Below the pieces are notes generated by a model. It saw only the letters and a list, made by a program, of their open reading frames with translations. It was not told the origin of the DNA and did not search any database. The position numbers and the translations under genes are program-made. From Arthrobacter sp. fls2-241-R2A-200 (GTDB taxonomy: Bacteria > Actinomycetota > Actinomycetes > Actinomycetales > Micrococcaceae), in contig NZ_JARVRJ010000009.1 of assembly GCF_030209745.1 (NCBI RefSeq), positions 310,001 through 374,000 of the forward strand: a stretch of 64,000 bases of DNA, in the 5' to 3' direction. Shown piece by piece: positions 45,695 to 55,066 of this stretch; position 1 is the stretch's first letter, and the number at the start of each line of letters is the position of its first letter.

Positions 45695-46566
45695 TGAAAG
45701 ATGAGAGACGCAAAGAGCTCGGGCTATACCTGAGGGCCCGCCGAAGCCAGGCACTCCGTTCCGATTACGGCTTGCCGCCAGTGGGCCGTTCCCGCGAGCG
45801 CGGCCTCCGCCGGGAAGAGGTGGCTTTCCTCTCCGGCGTGAGCGTCACCTGGTACACGTGGTTGGAGCAAGGCCGGGACATCAGCCCTTCGCGTCAAGTC
45901 CTCGAGTCCATAGCGCGTGCCCTGCACCTCTCGGATACGGGGCTGAGCTACGTGCTCTCCCTGGGCGGCTATTCGTCAGCGCGTTCCCAAGGTCCGGTTG
46001 CGGCCAACGTTCCGGCTCACGTCCAACGGTTGCTGGACGCCTTGGACCCCAATCCCTCCTATGCCCTTTCGCCGGACTGGGGTGTCGCTGGCTGGAACCG
46101 CGCCTATGAGGCGCTCTATCCGAAGATAGGAACGTTCGACGCCGGTGACAGGAACCTTCTGTGGCTGGTCTTCACTGATCCCTATGTCCGTGATCTCCTG
46201 CCTGACTGGGACGTCACCAGCAAGCGTTTCCTGGCGGAGTTCCGCGCCGAAACCGGCCAACGGCTGGGCGATCCGGATGTGGCCTACCAAGTGGAGCGGC
46301 TCAAGGAGGCAAGCCCCGAGTTCCAAGAGAGCTGGGACCGATACGACATCCTGGGCTTCGAGTCCCGCGAGCGGCTTTTCCACCACCCGGCCGTTGGCGT
46401 ATTGCAACTGGAGCATCACCAGGTCTCGCCGTCGGACCGGCCGGATCTGCACATCGTTGTCTATACACCTGCGCCGGGCAGCGACGCGGGCGAGCAGATG
46501 CAGCGGCTACTAAGCAGCAATCAGGAGCTAAAAATAGGGCAGGCTGATAGGCTGAGACGAGTTTAA
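45694..46566 (+). CDS. XRE regulator with MmyB-like ligand domain
   Basis: A 290-residue protein with an N-terminal helix-turn-helix (about residues 8-75: RRSQALRSDYGLPPVGRSRERGLRREEVAFLSGVSVTWYTWLEQGRDISPSRQVLESIARAL). A MmyB-like PAS-fold ligand domain spans about 95-270 (PSYALSPDWGVAGWNRAYEALYP). MmyB-type domains bind fatty acids or similar ligands in some members. Divergent from ilvD across a 90-bp region with a palindrome. Confidence 0.9.
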   Translation: MKDERRKELGLYLRARRSQALRSDYGLPPVGRSRERGLRREEVAFLSGVSVTWYTWLEQGRDISPSRQVLESIARALHLSDTGLSYVLSLGGYSSARSQGPVAANVPAHVQRLLDALDPNPSYALSPDWGVAGWNRAYEALYPKIGTFDAGDRNLLWLVFTDPYVRDLLPDWDVTSKRFLAEFRAETGQRLGDPDVAYQVERLKEASPEFQESWDRYDILGFESRERLFHHPAVGVLQLEHHQVSPSDRPDLHIVVYTPAPGSDAGEQMQRLLSSNQELKIGQADRLRRV

Positions 46567-46607
46567 CCACTTTCACCAGTTTCACCTACTTTTACAAGCG
46601 AGGCGTC

Positions 46608-47693
46608 GTGCAAAATCCCTTCAAGCCCACCGCAGGTGCAACTCCGCCCGATCTGGTGGGGAGGGCCGGGCTCCTTGATGAATTCGAGTACGGTCTCCGG
46701 CAGGGATCAGGGGCGCCCGGGCTACTCACGATCATCACGGGCTCCAGGGGCATCGGCAAGACCGTGATGCTCAGCTCCGCGGAATCACTCGCTCGGGAAC
46801 AGGGCTGGGCGGTGATCTCCCGGACGGCCGTCCCAGGATTCCTGGCCAAGGTGGGCGAGGACATGCTGCAGATACTCCACGAACTGGGCGACGGTGGGCC
46901 GACGCGAAAAATCACGGCATTCTCTGCCGCCGGATTCGGCCTGACAACCCAGCTCCCACCGGAGCAAATTCCGGATTGGCGGCGCACCGGGGAGGAGTTG
47001 CTGCGCGTATTGGCAAGCAAAGGTACCGGCCTGGTCATCACCATTGATGAAATCCATGCAGTGGACCGAACCGAAATCTCGCAGCTCGCGGCAGATGTGC
47101 AGCACTTCATTCGCGATGGGTTGCCGATCGGCCTGGTGTTCGCAGGCCTACCATCAGCTGTTTCAGACCTGCTCAACGAAGGTGTGGCAACGTTTCTTCG
47201 TCGTGCTGACAGGATCAACCTCCATGAGGCAGCGATCGGCGAGGTGACCACGTCATACCAAGAGCTTTTTCGGGAAGGCGGCATTGACATCCCGGACGAG
47301 TTGACGGCTGAGGCGGCGGAAGCCACTGAGGGTTACCCCTTCCTCATCCAGCTCGTCGGATATTACCTCTGGATGGCGGCTGAGCGTGCCGGTTCCAAAC
47401 TTGACCAAGCCGCCGTGTCTCAGGCCATTGCAGCCGCCCGCCGTCGTAACGCCTTGGTCGTCGTTGGATCCGCCCTCTCAGACATTTCGGATAAAGACCG
47501 GGATTTCCTCCACGCCATGGCCGAACAGGAAGGCCCGTCAACGGCCGCGCAGATCGGCAGCATCATCAAGTCCAAACCAAGCCTTGTGTCAAAGTACCGC
47601 AACCGCCTGATAGCGGCCGGGCTGATCGAACCGGCAGGCTACGGCAAAGTCGATTTCGCCGTGCCCGGGCTACGGGACCACTTACGGCAGTAG
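46608..47693 (+). CDS. ORC-like AAA ATPase with C-terminal winged helix
   Basis: A 361-residue STAND/ORC-type AAA ATPase. N-terminal PDLVGRAGLLDEFEYGL leads into Walker A (ITGSRGIGKTVML, about residue 48) and Walker B (LVITIDEIH, about residue 145). Sensor-like segments follow (LVFAGLPS; EGYPFLIQLVGYYLW). The end holds a winged helix (about 290-361: FLHAMAEQEGPSTAAQIGSIIKSKPSLVSKYRNRLIAAGLIEPAGYGKVDFAVPGLRDHL). Related Orc1/Cdc6-like AAA_16 proteins of unknown function occur in actinobacteria. No partner gene adjacent. GTG start. Confidence 0.8.
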   Translation: MQNPFKPTAGATPPDLVGRAGLLDEFEYGLRQGSGAPGLLTIITGSRGIGKTVMLSSAESLAREQGWAVISRTAVPGFLAKVGEDMLQILHELGDGGPTRKITAFSAAGFGLTTQLPPEQIPDWRRTGEELLRVLASKGTGLVITIDEIHAVDRTEISQLAADVQHFIRDGLPIGLVFAGLPSAVSDLLNEGVATFLRRADRINLHEAAIGEVTTSYQELFREGGIDIPDELTAEAAEATEGYPFLIQLVGYYLWMAAERAGSKLDQAAVSQAIAAARRRNALVVVGSALSDISDKDRDFLHAMAEQEGPSTAAQIGSIIKSKPSLVSKYRNRLIAAGLIEPAGYGKVDFAVPGLRDHLRQ

Positions 47694-47934
47694 GGCGGAC
47701 GCTTCACGTCCGGTTCCGCCGTGTGCCGGGACCTCCCCCGTTGCACCGTGACGTTCCGTAAACTGGACTAGCGATCCTGGTTCTGTTCCCGGTAGCCAAC
47801 CGCCATTTTGCTGCCGGTGCTGCTCCCGGCCGGATCGGCGCTAAAATTTCACATGCCCAAAGCATATTTGTTTCGGCATCAGCTGCGTTCCGTTTTCCGG
47901 AGTGCCCAACCACGAGTGGGGGACCTAACTGGTC
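47694..47934. other. Gene-free region before mannosyltransferase
   Basis: About 240 bp. No convincing open frame. AT-rich elements (CTAAAATTTC around 47840; CATATTTG near 47862) may hold the promoter of the next gene. No terminator was recognised. Confidence 0.4.
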
Positions 47935-49548
47935 ATGACGACAGGTAGCACCCCGAGCAAAGGCACAGGATCTTCGACGACGACGCCGGAGGCACTCCGC
48001 GACGCCGAACCGGGTTCCAGTGCGGCAACAACCCGCTCAGAGGGTAAACCCGTGGTCTACCCCGCCATCCTGCAGGGCTTCCTCGGCTCGCTCATGATGT
48101 TCGCGGGCTCCATTGGGATCGGCTGGATTGCCAACGGTTCCCCGATGATCCGCCACCCAATCGTCATCGCCTTGCGTACCGAAGACTGGGGGGTGACGGT
48201 CTCTGCCATCAGCTTGGCCGTCGGCGCCATGCTGCTGGTGCGCTCCTGGCTAAGACTGGGCCAGAGGATGGACACGTGGCAGGGCAATGCCCTGGGCCCC
48301 ATTGTGACGGCAATTGCCGCGTGGTCCTTTCCGTTGCTCTTTGCCGTACCCGTCTACTCGCGTGACGTCTACGCCTACATAGGCCAGGGCCGGCTGATGA
48401 TGGAAGGCCAAAATCCTTACGAGGTAGGCATCTCCACACTGAGCAACTGGTTTTCCCTGGGTGCGGACCCGGCATGGGCCGAGGCCCGAACACCCTACGG
48501 CCCGTTTTTCCTTTGGATGGCCAACGGCGTAGTGGCCATCACGGGGGCTCAACCGGACGTCTCCGTGCTGCTGTTCCGGTTACTGGCCGCAGCCGGGGTC
48601 CTCCTGTGTGTCCTCTACGTTCCCAAGCTCGCCGAATTGCACGGCGTCAACGGAGCACGGGCCCTCTGGGTCACGGTAGCCAATCCGCTTTTCCTCATCA
48701 GCTTTATCGCGAGCGCCCACAACGATGCCCTGATGGTGGGCCTGGCCGTCGCCGGTACCTACTTCGCCGCCACCCGCCGGCCGATCATTGGAGTGCTGCT
48801 CGTTACGGCATCCATCGGTATCAAGCCAGCAACCGTGCTGCTGCTCCCCTTCATCGGGCTGATGTGGGCCGGGGCCGGCGCCTCGTGGCCGCGGAAGTTC
48901 GGCATGTGGGCTGCCACGGCCGCGCTGAGCTTCGGGGTGTTGGCCATCAGCGGGATCCCACACGGACTGGGCCTGGGCTGGGTATGGGCCATCATCGACC
49001 CGACTCCCGGTTTCACGGGTTACTCCCCCTCCGGGTTCCTCGGCCAGCAACTCGAGTTTTTTGCCAACGCGCTTGGACTTCCCGGGGGCACCATGGCGAG
49101 CTTCCTGAGGACCGCCATGAAGTGGGGGGCAATGGTGCTGGTGGTGGTACTGATGTTCCGCGGAGACCATTCCAGGGTGGTACGGCGCATGGCGCTTGCC
49201 TTTGCCGCCTTGGTGCTGCTCTCCCCCATCATTCAGCCGTGGTACATCCTCTGGTTTGTTCCGTTCCTCGCCGTCACGGGCATCAGGGATGACTGGCAGA
49301 TCCGTTGCCTCTACGTGGGAGTGACGTTCTTCATCGTCTTCGGAGCCCAGGATCAACTGTCGGTTTGGTCGTTCGTGCCGGTCTCGGTGGACCTGCAATC
49401 GCTGGCTTTCGCCGTCACCCTGCTGTTCTCTTTTTACCTGGTGTTCTTGGACATCCATACGCGACGGTTACTGGTCCAAGGCAAGTTGTCGGGCTGGGTC
49501 CGGCGCGGTGACCGCCGCCTTTTCCGACGGCCACCGGCCATCCGCTAG
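47935..49548 (+). CDS. MptB-like polyprenol-phosphate mannose mannosyltransferase
   Basis: A 537-residue GT-C glycosyltransferase with about 12 TM segments. The loop after the first helices has YSRDVYAYIGQGRLMMEGQNPYEVG and the conserved SLGADPAWAEARTPYGPFFLWMANGVV, typical of MptA/MptB 1,6-mannosyltransferases of lipomannan synthesis. It uses polyprenyl-phosphate mannose outside the membrane. A polar Ser/Thr N-terminus (about 35 residues) precedes TM1. Stop codon shares CTAG with the end of the convergent GT87 gene. Confidence 0.85.
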   Translation: MTTGSTPSKGTGSSTTTPEALRDAEPGSSAATTRSEGKPVVYPAILQGFLGSLMMFAGSIGIGWIANGSPMIRHPIVIALRTEDWGVTVSAISLAVGAMLLVRSWLRLGQRMDTWQGNALGPIVTAIAAWSFPLLFAVPVYSRDVYAYIGQGRLMMEGQNPYEVGISTLSNWFSLGADPAWAEARTPYGPFFLWMANGVVAITGAQPDVSVLLFRLLAAAGVLLCVLYVPKLAELHGVNGARALWVTVANPLFLISFIASAHNDALMVGLAVAGTYFAATRRPIIGVLLVTASIGIKPATVLLLPFIGLMWAGAGASWPRKFGMWAATAALSFGVLAISGIPHGLGLGWVWAIIDPTPGFTGYSPSGFLGQQLEFFANALGLPGGTMASFLRTAMKWGAMVLVVVLMFRGDHSRVVRRMALAFAALVLLSPIIQPWYILWFVPFLAVTGIRDDWQIRCLYVGVTFFIVFGAQDQLSVWSFVPVSVDLQSLAFAVTLLFSFYLVFLDIHTRRLLVQGKLSGWVRRGDRRLFRRPPAIR

Positions 49549-50759
49549 GAAACCAGGACCTTGCTGGGCTTGCGCCCCAGCTCCACCGTCCGCTGCACGG
49601 ACCACCACAGCAATACCACCAGCAACACGTTGCGGGCCGTGAGTACCGCGGCCATCACGGGGTGCGCGTGGATGAGGGGAGTGTAGAACAGCGGGTAGAT
49701 CACAAACGTGGTGACGGCGATCGCCATCAGAAGCGTTGCGGGGACTTTCCACCGGTCGAAATTGTGCGTCAGGCCTGCAACGATCACCGGCGCGAGCCAA
49801 ATGATGAACTGTGGCGACCCTACTTTGTTGAACACGATGAACGCCGTAACCATCAGCAACGCCCCCTCAAGGAACAGTTCCTCCCGCTCCGCCCCACGCT
49901 TAAGGGCACGCAGCAACAACACCGCCCCAGCCAGGGCGGCCACTATGAGCAAGGGCTGCATCAGGAAGGCGGCGGCATCGGCGCCCGGGCCGTAGACCTC
50001 CGTGGAATTGATGGCGACGTTGTCAGCAATGGTCGAACCATCGATGTGGAAGACGCTCAGCCACACCCATGGGGTGGAGAACGTTGCCTCGAGCTGCATG
50101 CCACGCTCACCCTGGTTGATCAGGAAGTCCATGATGTGGCTGAAACCGCCGCTGAGGTAGGTTCCGACGGCGACGACGGCGGTGACCCCGGCTCCCGCTG
50201 CGATCATCGGGAGCCGACGGCGGCTGGCGATCACAACGGGCACGAGCACGGCCGCCGGCCACACCTTGATCCACGTTGCGACGCTCAGCAGGACTGACGC
50301 CACCACCGGCCGCTGCGCGGCGCACAGGAGGGCAATCATCACAATCGGGGCGGTGATTCCCTCCACCCTCGCAAAGCTGAGGTATCCCATGAACACGGTG
50401 AAGAAGAGCCACCACCACGCTGGCGCGATTCCGCTCCGGCGTCGAGGTCCGCGGGTGAGATACCAGAGGCCCACCGCATTGAGTGCGGTGATCAGGAGGG
50501 TCCACACCAGCAGGTACAGCGCCGGACCTGCCACGCCGGCAAGGAAGATCGGTATCTGGGCCAACACCGGATAAACCCAAGGGCTGATCTTGCCATCGAG
50601 GTTGGCCGGGTTGTACCCGCCGAAGGCCCACTGCCGGTACTGCTCGGTGTCGCTGAACGTGTCCCCGTGAAGGAAGAACGACGCCATCCAAGCGAGGAAG
50701 TAAAGATGGACTACAGCGAAACCCCACCAGATGCTGCCGGGCCGGGCGAACCAGGCCAC
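49545..50759 (-). CDS. GT87-type mannosyltransferase, paralogue A
   Basis: A 404-residue integral GT-C protein with roughly ten TM helices. N-terminal WASFFLHGDTFSDTEQYRQWAFGGYNP resembles the acidic motif loop of GT87/DUF2029 enzymes, which add mannose from polyprenyl-phosphate mannose. It is clearly similar along its length to the next upstream gene (FSDT..YR.WA..G.N..N in the N-terminus; FIVFNKVGSPQFIIWLAPVIVAGL near the C-terminus), so the two are tandem duplicates. GTG start. Confidence 0.82.
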   Translation of the reverse strand: MAWFARPGSIWWGFAVVHLYFLAWMASFFLHGDTFSDTEQYRQWAFGGYNPANLDGKISPWVYPVLAQIPIFLAGVAGPALYLLVWTLLITALNAVGLWYLTRGPRRRSGIAPAWWWLFFTVFMGYLSFARVEGITAPIVMIALLCAAQRPVVASVLLSVATWIKVWPAAVLVPVVIASRRRLPMIAAGAGVTAVVAVGTYLSGGFSHIMDFLINQGERGMQLEATFSTPWVWLSVFHIDGSTIADNVAINSTEVYGPGADAAAFLMQPLLIVAALAGAVLLLRALKRGAEREELFLEGALLMVTAFIVFNKVGSPQFIIWLAPVIVAGLTHNFDRWKVPATLLMAIAVTTFVIYPLFYTPLIHAHPVMAAVLTARNVLLVVLLWWSVQRTVELGRKPSKVLVS

Positions 50760-50823
50760 GACCCGCGGCGACAGGATACTGCTACGGATACGGACCAGTC
50801 GGTCAAAAAACGTGGACGAAATC

Positions 50824-52128
50824 TTAAAGCTCCTTGGCCGCTGGTTCGGTGGCGACGGATGGCTTCCTGCCCAACGCGTACAGGCGGTGCGCGGACCAGA
50901 AAAAAAGAACCACCAGCAGGACGTTGCGGATGCTCAGCACCAAGGCCATCCACGGGTTGTTGTGGCTCAGTGCGTCGTAGAACAACGGATAAATAAAGTA
51001 CGTGGCGACGGCGATAGCGATGAGCATCGCGGCGGGGACGCGCCACCGCTTCCAGTCATGGGCAAGCCCAACGGCCACGGCCGGGCCCAACCACACCATG
51101 AACTGTGGGGAGCCCACTTTGTTGAACACGATGAAAGCCGTTACCAACGTCAGGGCACCGGAGAGAAGGAGCTCCGTGCGGTCCACGCCGCCAGTGAGCT
51201 TTCCTTGGTGCAGCGCCCAGAACGTCAGGCCGGCTACTGCGGCCGCAGCGAGCAGCAGCAGGGGCTGCATCAGCACGGACATGAAGGCAGTTCCGGGACC
51301 GTCAACCTGCATGGAGTTGATGTCCGTGTTCATGTACATGTGGGAATCGCCGATCCTCAGGACCGACAGCCACAGCCAGGGCGTGGTGAACGTAGCTTCC
51401 AACTGCATGCCGCGGTCACCCTGCTGGGTGAGGAAGTTGAGCAGCTTGGGGACGGAGCCGATGGAGGCGGCAAGCGCCACTACCACCGCCGTCGTCACAA
51501 TTCCTGCTGCTACGACGCGAAGGCGGTCCTTGACGACGGCGAATAAGGCCAGCAGGACTGCGGCCGGCCAAACCTTAACCCACGTGGCGATGCTCAACAC
51601 CACGGCGGCAAGAAAGGGCCTAGCAACGCCGAAGACCAGGGCCACAAGGACCACTGGCGCCGTGAGGCCGTCGACGCGGGCAAAACCCAGCCAGCCCATC
51701 AGGGTCAGGAACAGCAGCCACCACCAACCGGCGGGAATGGCTTGTTGCCTGCGACCGCGATCGGTGAGGGCCAGCAGCGCCCAACCGTTGAGGAGCGTGG
51801 TCAGCAGGACCCAAAGAAAGAAGAACGGGCCGGGTCCGGCGACGGCGGCCACTGCCATGGGGATGAGTGCCAGGATCGGGTAGACCCATGGACTCGGGCC
51901 GCCCGACAGGTTGGCCTCATTGAAACCGGCCATCGCCCAGTCACGGTAGATGAACGTGTCACTGAAAGCTTCGCCCCGGAAAGAGAGCACGGCAGCGAAG
52001 ACCAAAAAGCCCACGTGAACCAGCAGGAACCCCCATAACAGGCCCTTTGGCGTGTTCAGGTGTTCGCGCAGGCTCCTTGGGAACGTTGTGGTGCGAGGTT
52101 CCGCGGGAGTATTAGTTAACCGGTCCAT
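50824..52128 (-). CDS. GT87-type mannosyltransferase, paralogue B
   Basis: A 434-residue paralogue of the downstream gene, sharing FSDTFIYRDWAMAGFNEANLSGGPSPWVYPILALIP with the FSDTEQYRQWAFGGYNPANLDGKISPWVYPVLAQIP counterpart and the C-terminal FIVFNKVGSPQFMVWLGP. About ten TM helices. The ATG at 52128 follows AAGGAAG by 9 nt; the frame is open another 29 codons upstream without a better site. Together with the MptB-like gene this makes a small surface-mannan cluster (inference). Confidence 0.82.
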   Translation of the reverse strand: MDRLTNTPAEPRTTTFPRSLREHLNTPKGLLWGFLLVHVGFLVFAAVLSFRGEAFSDTFIYRDWAMAGFNEANLSGGPSPWVYPILALIPMAVAAVAGPGPFFFLWVLLTTLLNGWALLALTDRGRRQQAIPAGWWWLLFLTLMGWLGFARVDGLTAPVVLVALVFGVARPFLAAVVLSIATWVKVWPAAVLLALFAVVKDRLRVVAAGIVTTAVVVALAASIGSVPKLLNFLTQQGDRGMQLEATFTTPWLWLSVLRIGDSHMYMNTDINSMQVDGPGTAFMSVLMQPLLLLAAAAVAGLTFWALHQGKLTGGVDRTELLLSGALTLVTAFIVFNKVGSPQFMVWLGPAVAVGLAHDWKRWRVPAAMLIAIAVATYFIYPLFYDALSHNNPWMALVLSIRNVLLVVLFFWSAHRLYALGRKPSVATEPAAKEL

Positions 52129-52273
52129 CACGTAAGGCTTCCTTGCTAAGCGGGCCACTGCCAGTGCAGATCCCTGATCATGGAGCCGACGTACAGCACC
52201 GGTCCCGCCTGACACTCTAACGCGAGGCGCGCCGAATCGTGGTGCCCAGGGTGGCTGGTTTCAGCGCGGTTAC

Positions 52274-53407
52274 CTAGCTTGTGGGCAACGTCTCCGTCTG
52301 TGCACGGATGCTCCAGGCGGACCAGTCCAGGGGGTGAACCGACGGGCGTCCCAAAAGGTAGCCCTGCGCCGCGGTGACCTTGAGGGCCGTGACTTCCTCG
52401 AGTTCCTCCGCTGTTTCGATGCCCTCGGCGATGATGTCCGCGCCAGCCGCGCGGGCCTGCTCAACGATGGCCTTGGCACGGATCTTTTGACCTTCGCTAC
52501 TTGCGATGCCTTCAATCAGATGACGATCCAGTTTGATGATGTCCGGGTGCAATTGGTCGATCAGGTCCGCGGGGGCGAAACCGGCGCCCGAGGCACTGAT
52601 CGCGACGCGAAGGCCGAGTTTACGTAGCGGCCGCAGAATCTCGTCAGCGGATGGGCTCTCCATGGACGCGAGGCTGCCGGTGAGCTCAATGATGATCCTG
52701 TCCGCGGCAAGGGTGGCCGCTGCCAAAAGGTCCCGAACGCGAGGATCTTGGGCTGTTGCCGGGGTGAGGTTTAGGGCAACGGACAAATCTTCAGGCACAT
52801 CGTGCGCGGCAGTCAGTGCGCAGTGCAGGGCCGCTATCTCCAACTCGGTTCCGAGGCCCGCGGCAGCAGCCTCATTGAACCAGACGTCCGCCCCGGCTCC
52901 GTCCTCGCCCACGAAGCGGGTCAGTGCCTCAACTCCTACAACTTCCCCACCGGGAAGGGCATGAACAGGCTGGAAGGCTGTCAGCAGCAGCTTGTCCGTG
53001 AGGACCGACTGGATGGATTCCCGCATTTCGTGGCTGATGGGTACGCTGACCGACCGCTTGGCATCGTGGGATTCAAGGTGCAGGCTTGCCGGCTCCACCT
53101 GTACCGGAACCTTTGCCGACGGCTCTCGGGAGGCCGACGGCAGGTTGCGGGTTGCCAGCAGGTGCTCCAGGAGCGCGCGCTCGGGATTGTCCGGGCGCGC
53201 TTCAACCAAGCGGCGCAGCCTGGCCCTGGCTCCTTCAGACTTAGGCTCGGTATCGTCGAGGATGGATTCGATAATGTCCATCACCTGTCCCCGGATTACG
53301 ATCTCGTCCGGCGAAGGTGTTTCCTCCGAAGACGGCGCGTCAGGGACGTGTTTGGGCGGGTGTTCCGGCCCCCCGGCCTGAGAGTGAGAGCCCGCTTCTT
53401 GAGCCAT
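52274..53407 (-). CDS. EAL-domain protein, probably catalytically inactive
   Basis: A 377-residue protein: a helical, Glu/Ala-rich N-terminal part (about 1-125), then an EAL domain (about 130-370). Conserved residues kept: Glu of VEALTRF (EAL motif), Asn of VALNLTP, Glu of IIIELTG, Lys of IIKLDRHL, Glu of IAEGIETAEEL and Gln of AAQGYLLGRP. The catalytic DDFG motif is replaced: IAIDDFGTG in typical enzymes reads VAISASGAG here, so both Mg2+-binding Asp are missing. It should bind but not cut c-di-GMP, or do neither. The ATG at 53407 follows AGAAGGA. Confidence 0.85.
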   Translation of the reverse strand: MAQEAGSHSQAGGPEHPPKHVPDAPSSEETPSPDEIVIRGQVMDIIESILDDTEPKSEGARARLRRLVEARPDNPERALLEHLLATRNLPSASREPSAKVPVQVEPASLHLESHDAKRSVSVPISHEMRESIQSVLTDKLLLTAFQPVHALPGGEVVGVEALTRFVGEDGAGADVWFNEAAAAGLGTELEIAALHCALTAAHDVPEDLSVALNLTPATAQDPRVRDLLAAATLAADRIIIELTGSLASMESPSADEILRPLRKLGLRVAISASGAGFAPADLIDQLHPDIIKLDRHLIEGIASSEGQKIRAKAIVEQARAAGADIIAEGIETAEELEEVTALKVTAAQGYLLGRPSVHPLDWSAWSIRAQTETLPTS

Positions 53408-53553
53408 CGATAGTTTCCTTCTAAGTATCCCCAACTGGGGGTGCCAAGCTATAAGCGGCCCTCAAGCGTGGGCCCTGTCACAAATCCTACCGAGAAAGAG
53501 TCCCTTTGGTGTCCAAGGTGCCCACATGACGGGCGCCGAGGTGCACCCTACCC

Positions 53554-54804
53554 CTAGGCCAGGGCACCGAATGTCAGGGCGATGAGCACGACGTTGAGGC
53601 CCACGATCAGGACCGCGCTGGTCCACGCGGCGAATTTGACCGGCATCGAGTCGGCGTGGATTCCCATGACATCGCGACTGCCCGTGAGCCGGATCAGCGG
53701 AATCAGGGCGAAGGGAATGCCGAAACTGAGCAGCACTTGGCTAAGTATCAGGGCCAGGGTCGGTTCTATCCCCGCGCCAAGGATGATCAGGGCTGGAACC
53801 AACGTCACCGTCCGGCGCACCATGAGCGGTACGCGCACCCGCAGCAGGCCGCCCATGATGGTTGAACCCGCGTAGCAACCTACCGACGTCGAGGCCAGGC
53901 CCGATGCCAGCAGTCCTACCGCAAAGATGACGCCGACGGCGGGTCCCAAGGCCGCGGTTACCGCGGCATGGGCGCCGGCGATCGTGTCGGTTCCTTCGAC
54001 GCCGCGAAGGCTGGACGCCGCCAGCAGGAGCATCGAAATGTTGACGATCCCTGCCAGGAGCAAAGCGCTGACCACGTCCACCCGTGTGGTCCGAATCAAC
54101 TGGGTCCTCACCATCGGGTCCTCAGAAAAGCCGTGGCGGTCCCGGACCAATGCCGAATGCAGGTAGATTGCGTGCGGCATGACAGTGGCGCCGAGCATGC
54201 TCGCGGCGATCAGGACGGTGTCCGCGCCCTCAAAACGGGGCAGCAGGCCGCTGAGGGCGCTGCCGGCATCGGGCGGGTTAACGAACAACCCGGAGATGAA
54301 TCCGACGGCGATGATGCCCAGGAGAACCAGGATGGCGTACTCAAAGGAGCGCTGGCCCCGGCGGGATTGGAGGGCGAGCAACAGCATGGACGCCACACCG
54401 ATGATCACGCCGCCCCCAAGGAGGGGAAGCCCGAACAGCAGGTTCAGTGCCACTGCGCCGCCAATTACTTCCGCGACGTCCGTCGCCCCGGCGACGATCT
54501 CAGCCTGCGCCCAGTACAGTCGCCGCATCTTGGTGCCGAGCCGTTGACCAAGAATCTCCGGCAGGCTCATCCCGGTAGCCAGCCCCAGCTTTGCCGATTG
54601 GTACTGCACCAGGACGGCCATGGCGTTGGCAACAACCAGAACCCACATCAACAGGTAGCCATACTTGGCCCCTGCCGTCAGGTTCGCCGCCACATTGCCC
54701 GGATCCACGTACGCAATCGCAGCCACGAAGGCCGGGCCAAGCATGTAGAGCTTGGACCAGGCTTTGCCGGGCTTGGTGCCGAGGCGGAGCGTTGGGGCAG
54801 CCAT
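53554..54804 (-). CDS. mntH: NRAMP-family Mn2+/Fe2+ importer
   Basis: A 416-residue NRAMP transporter with 11 TM helices. TM1 has the metal-binding motif AYVDPGNVAANLTAG (DPGN) and TM6 GATVMPHAIYLHSALV (MPH). It imports Mn2+ with protons. The upstream region carries a duplicated Shine-Dalgarno-containing 16-bp unit and a DtxR-type operator-like palindrome, consistent with manganese regulation. Confidence 0.94.
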   Translation of the reverse strand: MAAPTLRLGTKPGKAWSKLYMLGPAFVAAIAYVDPGNVAANLTAGAKYGYLLMWVLVVANAMAVLVQYQSAKLGLATGMSLPEILGQRLGTKMRRLYWAQAEIVAGATDVAEVIGGAVALNLLFGLPLLGGGVIIGVASMLLLALQSRRGQRSFEYAILVLLGIIAVGFISGLFVNPPDAGSALSGLLPRFEGADTVLIAASMLGATVMPHAIYLHSALVRDRHGFSEDPMVRTQLIRTTRVDVVSALLLAGIVNISMLLLAASSLRGVEGTDTIAGAHAAVTAALGPAVGVIFAVGLLASGLASTSVGCYAGSTIMGGLLRVRVPLMVRRTVTLVPALIILGAGIEPTLALILSQVLLSFGIPFALIPLIRLTGSRDVMGIHADSMPVKFAAWTSAVLIVGLNVVLIALTFGALA

Positions 54805-54810
54805 TCCTTG

Positions 54811-54841
54811 TCCTCATCGTCGGGGGTCCTCATCGTCGGGG
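54811..54841. repeat. 16-bp direct repeat spanning the mntH ribosome-binding site
   Basis: TCCTCATCGTCGGGG occurs at 54811-54825 and 54827-54841. On the minus strand each copy carries ATGAGGA. The copy nearer the gene provides the likely Shine-Dalgarno for mntH. Confidence 0.75.
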
Positions 54842-54867
54842 AATCCTCATTAAAGAGTAACTGGGAG

Positions 54868-54881
54868 TTAGGCATACCGAA
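54868..54881. promoter_or_regulatory. Candidate MntR/DtxR-type operator
   Basis: TTAGGCATACCGAA is a near-palindrome (10 of 14 symmetric) resembling the TTAGG-N4-CCTAA half-sites of DtxR-family metalloregulators, about 65 bp before mntH. Confidence 0.4.
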
Positions 54882-55066
54882 AAGTCCATTGCAGGGATGC
54901 CGATACTAAAGCGTATGGAAAAACACCTCTCCAGTTCGAGCCCGTTTCGTAACCGGACTGTTACGTTAATCACGTTCAACCCCCGAAGGTCAGAGGTGCT
55001 GTCCCGTGAGCCAGAACGGCTCCCCTGCACTCACACCCTGCCGGTCTCCACGGAAGCAGGTCACTG

